In this document: piece by piece, positions 7,300 through 9,692 of the stretch
How positions within the stretch are numbered: the stretch's first letter is position 1
Layout: every line of letters starts with the position of its first letter
Translations under genes and position numbers: made by a program
NCBI GenBank assembly: GCA_021163565.1
Contig: JAGGTT010000123.1
Coordinates: 1-9,692, forward strand
Direction: 5' to 3'
Source of the DNA: Candidatus Tharpella sp.
GTDB taxonomy: Bacteria > Desulfobacterota > Anaeroferrophillalia > Anaeroferrophillales > Tharpellaceae
Length of the DNA stretch: 9,692 nt
The notes under the pieces: model-generated
The model's input: the letters and a program-made list of their open reading frames with translations, nothing else
What the model was told of the DNA's origin: nothing
Database searches by the model: none

Positions 7300-7349
7300 T
7301 TAACTGAATTCTCCTGATAAATATGGTACTTCTTTCTTGAAAAGTCAAT

Positions 7350-7379
7350 ATTCTAACATATTTTTTCAAGTTTTCGCAA
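7350..7379 (-). promoter_or_regulatory. Possible promoter of the MetE/UROD-like gene
   Basis: On the minus strand TTGCGA (7379-7374) and TAGAAT (7355-7350) are separated by 18 bases, in AT-rich sequence 51 bases before the start codon. The -10 is bracketed by inverted arms CTTGAAAA (7336-7343) and TTTTCAAG (7363-7370), a possible operator. The rest of 7300-7519 is AT-rich and I see no gene in it. Confidence 0.35.
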
Positions 7380-7519
7380 CAAAATTACTAATTTCTCATA
7401 AAACTCTACAATAAAAACGGTAAAACCGGGATTTTGAATTGAAGTACAGACAGTTTATGAAAAAAATATGGTTTTCATCACTGCTGTCCGGGACTCTAAC
7501 TCTTAATGTAAAATTTAAT

Positions 7520-7762
7520 GTAACTGGTTAGCTCTGCCTGATGTCTCGAAACAGGTTCGGGTTGTTTTTGCAGTGTCTTGTCGTTAGGCCTTCGTTATTT
7601 CAGGAGGTTAGGTCTGGGGGAGCCCCGGGCTGTCCCGACCGGCAGGGAGGACAGAACCTGGGAGGGGGTAGCATTCCCACGGATCTAACCTTTTGAAATG
7701 ACCAGGCCGGGAGACTAACACGGAAAAAACAACCCGAACCGGCAAAATGACTGAACAGATAC
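7520..7762. mobile_element. 243-bp miniature element with IS66-like ends and perfect 8-bp duplication
   Basis: The left end GTAACTGGTTAGC (7520-7532) and the right end, read inward as GTATCTGTTCAGT (7762-7750), each match 11 of 13 bases of the GTAACTGTTCAGC ends at 6127-6231. The element is flanked on both sides by AATTTAAT (7512-7519 and 7763-7770), a perfect 8-bp target duplication of the length made by IS66-family transposases. There is no transposase or credible reading frame inside; the interior is dominated by the long hairpin at 7554-7740. It lies between two divergent genes, upstream of both. Whether it is a true MITE or a deletion remnant of a larger insertion sequence cannot be told here. 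Confidence 0.8.
7554..7740. other. Long symmetric GC-rich hairpin, possible structured RNA
   Basis: A 16-bp perfect outer stem, GGTTCGGGTTGTTTTT (7554-7569) with its complement (7725-7740), encloses nested pairs: GTTAG (7583-7587)/CTAAC (7715-7719), ATTTCA (7597-7602)/TGAAAT (7694-7699), GGTTAG (7606-7611)/CTAACC (7685-7690) and CTGTCC (7630-7635)/GGACAG (7649-7654). The 3-base loops between the third and fourth stems are symmetric. The centre is very G/C-rich. It could act as RNA from either strand, or only as DNA. I could not match it to SRP RNA, RNase P, tmRNA, or cobalamin, TPP or c-di-GMP riboswitches; a 6S-like rod shape is superficially similar but lacks motifs I could confirm. Confidence 0.55.
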
Positions 7763-7784
7763 AATTTAATCTCGCCACAATTTA

Positions 7785-7813
7785 TTGACAAATTGACCGT
7801 TTTTGTTTACGAG
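7785..7813 (+). promoter_or_regulatory. Possible promoter of the RNase Z-like gene
   Basis: A perfect -35 box TTGACA (7785-7790) is followed after 17 bases by TACGAG (7808-7813), a poor -10. It lies just outside the right duplication of the miniature element and about 60 bases before the start codon. Confidence 0.35.
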
Positions 7814-7875
7814 TACAGTTTGGTCTCCGGTTTAATTCCGACTAGCGTATTAATTCAAGAAAGTGAGAAAATCTT

Positions 7876-8859
7876 TTGCTCCCACCCTGGAACATTGAAG
7901 CCCTCAACCCACCTTTCGGCGACCCGGGATTTTTCCTCTACCACAATTATAGTGGTCAGGGACTTCTCTTTGATCTCGGAGATCTGCATAATCTGCCGCC
8001 CAAAAAAATTCTCCAGGCGAGCCATATCTTTATCAGCCACGGCCATATCGATCATCTGATCGGCTTCGACCAGCTGCTGCGCACCACCCTGAACCGGCCC
8101 CGGCATCTTAATCTCTACGGCCCGCCCGGCATCATCGAGATGATCGGCCACAAACTCCTGGGCTACCAGTGGAATCTGACCGCCCACTACGAGATGCTTA
8201 TCACGGTTCACGCCGTCCATAGACAATTTATGGAAAAATGCACTTTTGCATGTGCCGATAAATTTAAGCCGGGATCTCTGATCACTTACGACCGAACCGA
8301 TAACACAATCTTTGCCGGCCCGACTTTCCTGATTAAAGCTGTCACCTTAGATCATGGCACCCCTTGCCTCGCTTTCACCCTGAATGAGTCTATCCAGGTT
8401 AATTTCCGCCCGGAGGAGCTGCAGCGCCGTCATCTGAAACCAGGGCCCTGGCTCACGCAGATGCGACAGACCCTGCAGTCCGACACGGCTGATGATACTG
8501 AAATCGAAGTTGCCGGAACCTGCTATCCGGTCAGAGAACTTGCCGGTGCCATTGCCATCACCAAGCCGGGCCGCAAGATCGCCTACGTTACCGATATCGG
8601 CTTCAACTCTGAAAACCGGAACCGTCTCCTGCCGCTGATCGCCAACGCCGACCTGCTGCTTTGCGAAGCTGCGTTTCTCGACTCCGCAGCTGATAAGGCC
8701 GAAAGCAGTCACCATTTGACCGCAACTCAGGCGGGCGAGCTGGCGCATGAAGCTAAAGTCAGACGCCTCAAACTTTTTCATTTCTCGCCCCGCCATCACG
8801 ATCTTGAAAAAGAGTTCTATCTCCAGGCGCAGGCCCGTTTCTCCGGCCCGGTTAATTAA
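7876..8859 (+). CDS. RNase Z-like metallo-beta-lactamase-fold hydrolase
   Basis: The 327-residue product has the two-zinc hydrolase fold. Motif order follows RNase Z: LLFDLGD near residue 31, the HxHxDH box SHGHIDH (H55, H57, D59, H60), a metal histidine in LDHGTPCLAF (H160, compare the RNase Z HxxPxxGY stretch), D240 in YVTDIGF, CEAAF (263-267, compare HEATF), HHLTATQAGELA (279-290) and the last histidine in LFHFSPRH (H302). RNase Z cleaves the 3' trailer from tRNA precursors; this protein is divergent in several motifs (no SGDT, no HISxRY), so another phosphodiester or ester substrate is possible. The only start downstream of the in-frame stop at 7864-7866 that keeps NPPFGDPG is TTG 7876, preceded by a weak AAGTGAG. 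It is divergent from the MetE/UROD-like gene. Confidence 0.8.
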   Translation: MLPPWNIEALNPPFGDPGFFLYHNYSGQGLLFDLGDLHNLPPKKILQASHIFISHGHIDHLIGFDQLLRTTLNRPRHLNLYGPPGIIEMIGHKLLGYQWNLTAHYEMLITVHAVHRQFMEKCTFACADKFKPGSLITYDRTDNTIFAGPTFLIKAVTLDHGTPCLAFTLNESIQVNFRPEELQRRHLKPGPWLTQMRQTLQSDTADDTEIEVAGTCYPVRELAGAIAITKPGRKIAYVTDIGFNSENRNRLLPLIANADLLLCEAAFLDSAADKAESSHHLTATQAGELAHEAKVRRLKLFHFSPRHHDLEKEFYLQAQARFSGPVN

Positions 8860-8923
8860 AAATATTGCCCAAGTTAAGAGTCTCTCAACAAAAAAGAGAT
8901 TGCTTTGTAAATAGGCTTCTGCT

Positions 8924-9085
8924 ATTTTTCAAGACAAGGAGCATGGGTGTCTTGAAAAATTAGAATTTTTATTCTAGTGCAAGGCGAACGAAGATTTTAA
9001 CCACAGAAATACATTGAGTATTTTGAGGATTAAAATTTGAATTCAACGCAGCAATTGGGGGAAAAGGCAATTTTTCAAGGTACCC
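8924..9085. repeat. Composite palindromic repeat in the gap before the Nudix gene
   Basis: Three copies of one motif are arranged as inverted arms: ATTTTTCAAGACA (8924-8936), its exact complement TGTCTTGAAAAAT (8948-8960) after an 11-base loop, and AATTTTTCAAGGTACCC (9069-9085). The last pairs with GGGTGTCTTGAAAAATT (8945-8961) at 15 of 17 positions, giving a 141-bp unit with terminal inverted repeats. Inside it is a neat nested hairpin: ATTTTAA (8994-9000)/TTAAAAT (9030-9036) around AAATAC (9007-9012)/GTATTT (9018-9023). There is also a small hairpin TAGAAT/ATTCTA at 8961-8976. No coding sequence is credible here. The flanking 8-mers do not match, so mobility is unproven. The first hairpin may also end transcription of the upstream gene. 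Confidence 0.55.
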
Positions 9086-9142
9086 ACATAATATAAAACC
9101 AACCTTACAACCGGTACCGGAATATACCGGAACGAGATTTTT

Positions 9143-9692
9143 ATGCCACTGGGACGACTCGCCGATTTTTATGCCAGCTACCAACCTCAAACGCAGGCCA
9201 CAACCGATGGCGTCCGGGCGGCGGTTCTGTGTCCGCTCTACATTGAGAATGAACTCTTAAAGATACTGTTTATCAAGCGCTCCCAGATGGTTCGAAACCA
9301 CAAAGGTGAAATCTCTTTTCCCGGCGGCGTCAAAGAGAGTACGGACAGTTCCCTGACCGTTACCAGCATTCGGGAAACCGAAGAAGAGATCGGAGTTAAA
9401 GAGATTGATATTACCATCTTCGGCGGCCTTGATGAAGTTAATACATCTACCGGCTTTCTCGTTTCGCCCTTTGTCGGGACGATCCCCTACCCCTACAAAT
9501 TTAATCTCTCCGGAGATGAGGTTGACTGCCTCATCAGCCTGACAGTTAACGATTTCCTGCGACCAGAAAATGAGATAGACTTTTACTACTTTAACGGCCG
9601 ACAACTGTCACCGCAACGGGCTTTCAAAATCAACGGCCATACTATCTGGGGGGCGACCGCAAAAATTATGGGCCAATTTATCGACCTCGGCC
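9143..9692 (+). CDS. Nudix hydrolase, CoA-pyrophosphatase type (3' end cut by window)
   Basis: The reading frame from ATG 9143 is open to the window edge, giving 183 residues without a stop. HKGEISFPGG (53-62) and the Nudix box end RETEEEIGV (77-85; R77-E78, E81-E82, G84) identify the superfamily. The HxGExxFPGG lead-in and HTIWGATAKI near residues 166-175 are typical of the NudL/UPF0035 group, which splits coenzyme A into 3'-phosphoadenosine 5'-phosphate and phosphopantetheine. In that group, as here, the first Nudix glutamate position is not conserved and acidic residues lie nearby (E65, D68). The ribosome site is weak (GGAACGAG). The start is preceded by a tandem repeat TACCGGAATA-TACCGGAACG (9115-9134). 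Perhaps 15-30 residues are missing at the C-terminus. Confidence 0.85.
   Translation, partial: MPLGRLADFYASYQPQTQATTDGVRAAVLCPLYIENELLKILFIKRSQMVRNHKGEISFPGGVKESTDSSLTVTSIRETEEEIGVKEIDITIFGGLDEVNTSTGFLVSPFVGTIPYPYKFNLSGDEVDCLISLTVNDFLRPENEIDFYYFNGRQLSPQRAFKINGHTIWGATAKIMGQFIDLG

Noticed and set aside
7457..7531. A short frame starting MKKIWFSSLLSGTLTL that resembles a signal peptide cut by the element
   Set aside because: Rejoining the sequence across the duplication still gives a stop after about 26 codons, and there is no good ribosome site, so it is probably chance.
7554..7740. Identification of the hairpin as 6S RNA, SRP RNA, a cobalamin riboswitch or a retron msr-msd
   Set aside because: The overall rod shape is 6S-like and GGGAGAC faintly recalls the cobalamin box, but the conserved core motifs of these families are absent or not confirmable by eye, and there is no reverse transcriptase gene in the window.
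7600..7791. A 63-codon minus-strand reading frame inside the 243-bp element
   Set aside because: It runs across the hairpin arm and the element boundary, is Pro/Arg/Cys-rich in the way of translated GC-rich non-coding sequence, and shows no ribosome site or recognisable motif.
7855..8799. Minus-strand frames opposite the RNase Z-like gene (7855-8226 and 8347-8799)
   Set aside because: They are antisense shadows; the plus-strand frame carries the ordered metal-ligand motifs.
9257..9604. A 115-codon minus-strand frame at the right end
   Set aside because: The plus-strand frame from 9143 has a clear Nudix box and stays open to the edge, so this is its shadow.

Overview
The window looks like chromosomal DNA of a Gram-negative anaerobe, most likely in or near the Desulfobacterota (former Deltaproteobacteria). 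This is an inference from three things: an HrcA/CIRCE heat-shock switch; a Lon - ThiL - YhaM-like - HrcA gene order; and a stand-alone MetE/UROD-like protein with a divergent RNase Z-like hydrolase. There is no rRNA, tRNA, CRISPR array, phage gene or transposase gene. Base composition is moderate in genes and AT-rich between them.

Layout from left to right. Positions 1-199 hold a decayed stem-loop repeat downstream of hrcA. Positions 200-6082 are four minus-strand genes transcribed in the order lon, thiL, yhaM-like, hrcA. The first three overlap (23 and 20 bases) and are probably translationally coupled. hrcA has its own perfect -35/-10 spaced promoter and a CIRCE operator. The CIRCE palindrome is extended by a GC clamp and a T-tract into what looks like an intrinsic terminator for read-through from lon-thiL-yhaM. 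Positions 6127-6231 hold a 105-bp miniature inverted-repeat element. Positions 6232-7299 (minus) encode a MetE/UROD-superfamily protein. The 576-bp divergent intergenic region (7300-7875) holds a second miniature element (7520-7762) with a perfect 8-bp target-site duplication and a large internal hairpin. Positions 7876-8859 (plus) encode an RNase Z-like metallo-beta-lactamase-fold protein. A third kind of palindromic repeat (8924-9085) follows. A Nudix hydrolase of the CoA-pyrophosphatase type (from 9143) runs off the right edge.

Functionally, lon and hrcA form a protein quality-control neighbourhood: an ATP-dependent protease and the repressor of chaperone genes. thiL (thiamine diphosphate synthesis) and the YhaM-like exoribonuclease gene are carried between them. 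The least ordinary content is in the gaps. Two elements share the 13-bp end GTAACTGTTCAGC, begin with GTAA and are flanked by 8-bp duplications, which is the signature of the IS66 family; both lack a transposase. The larger one encloses a long symmetric GC-rich hairpin that I could not assign to a known RNA family.
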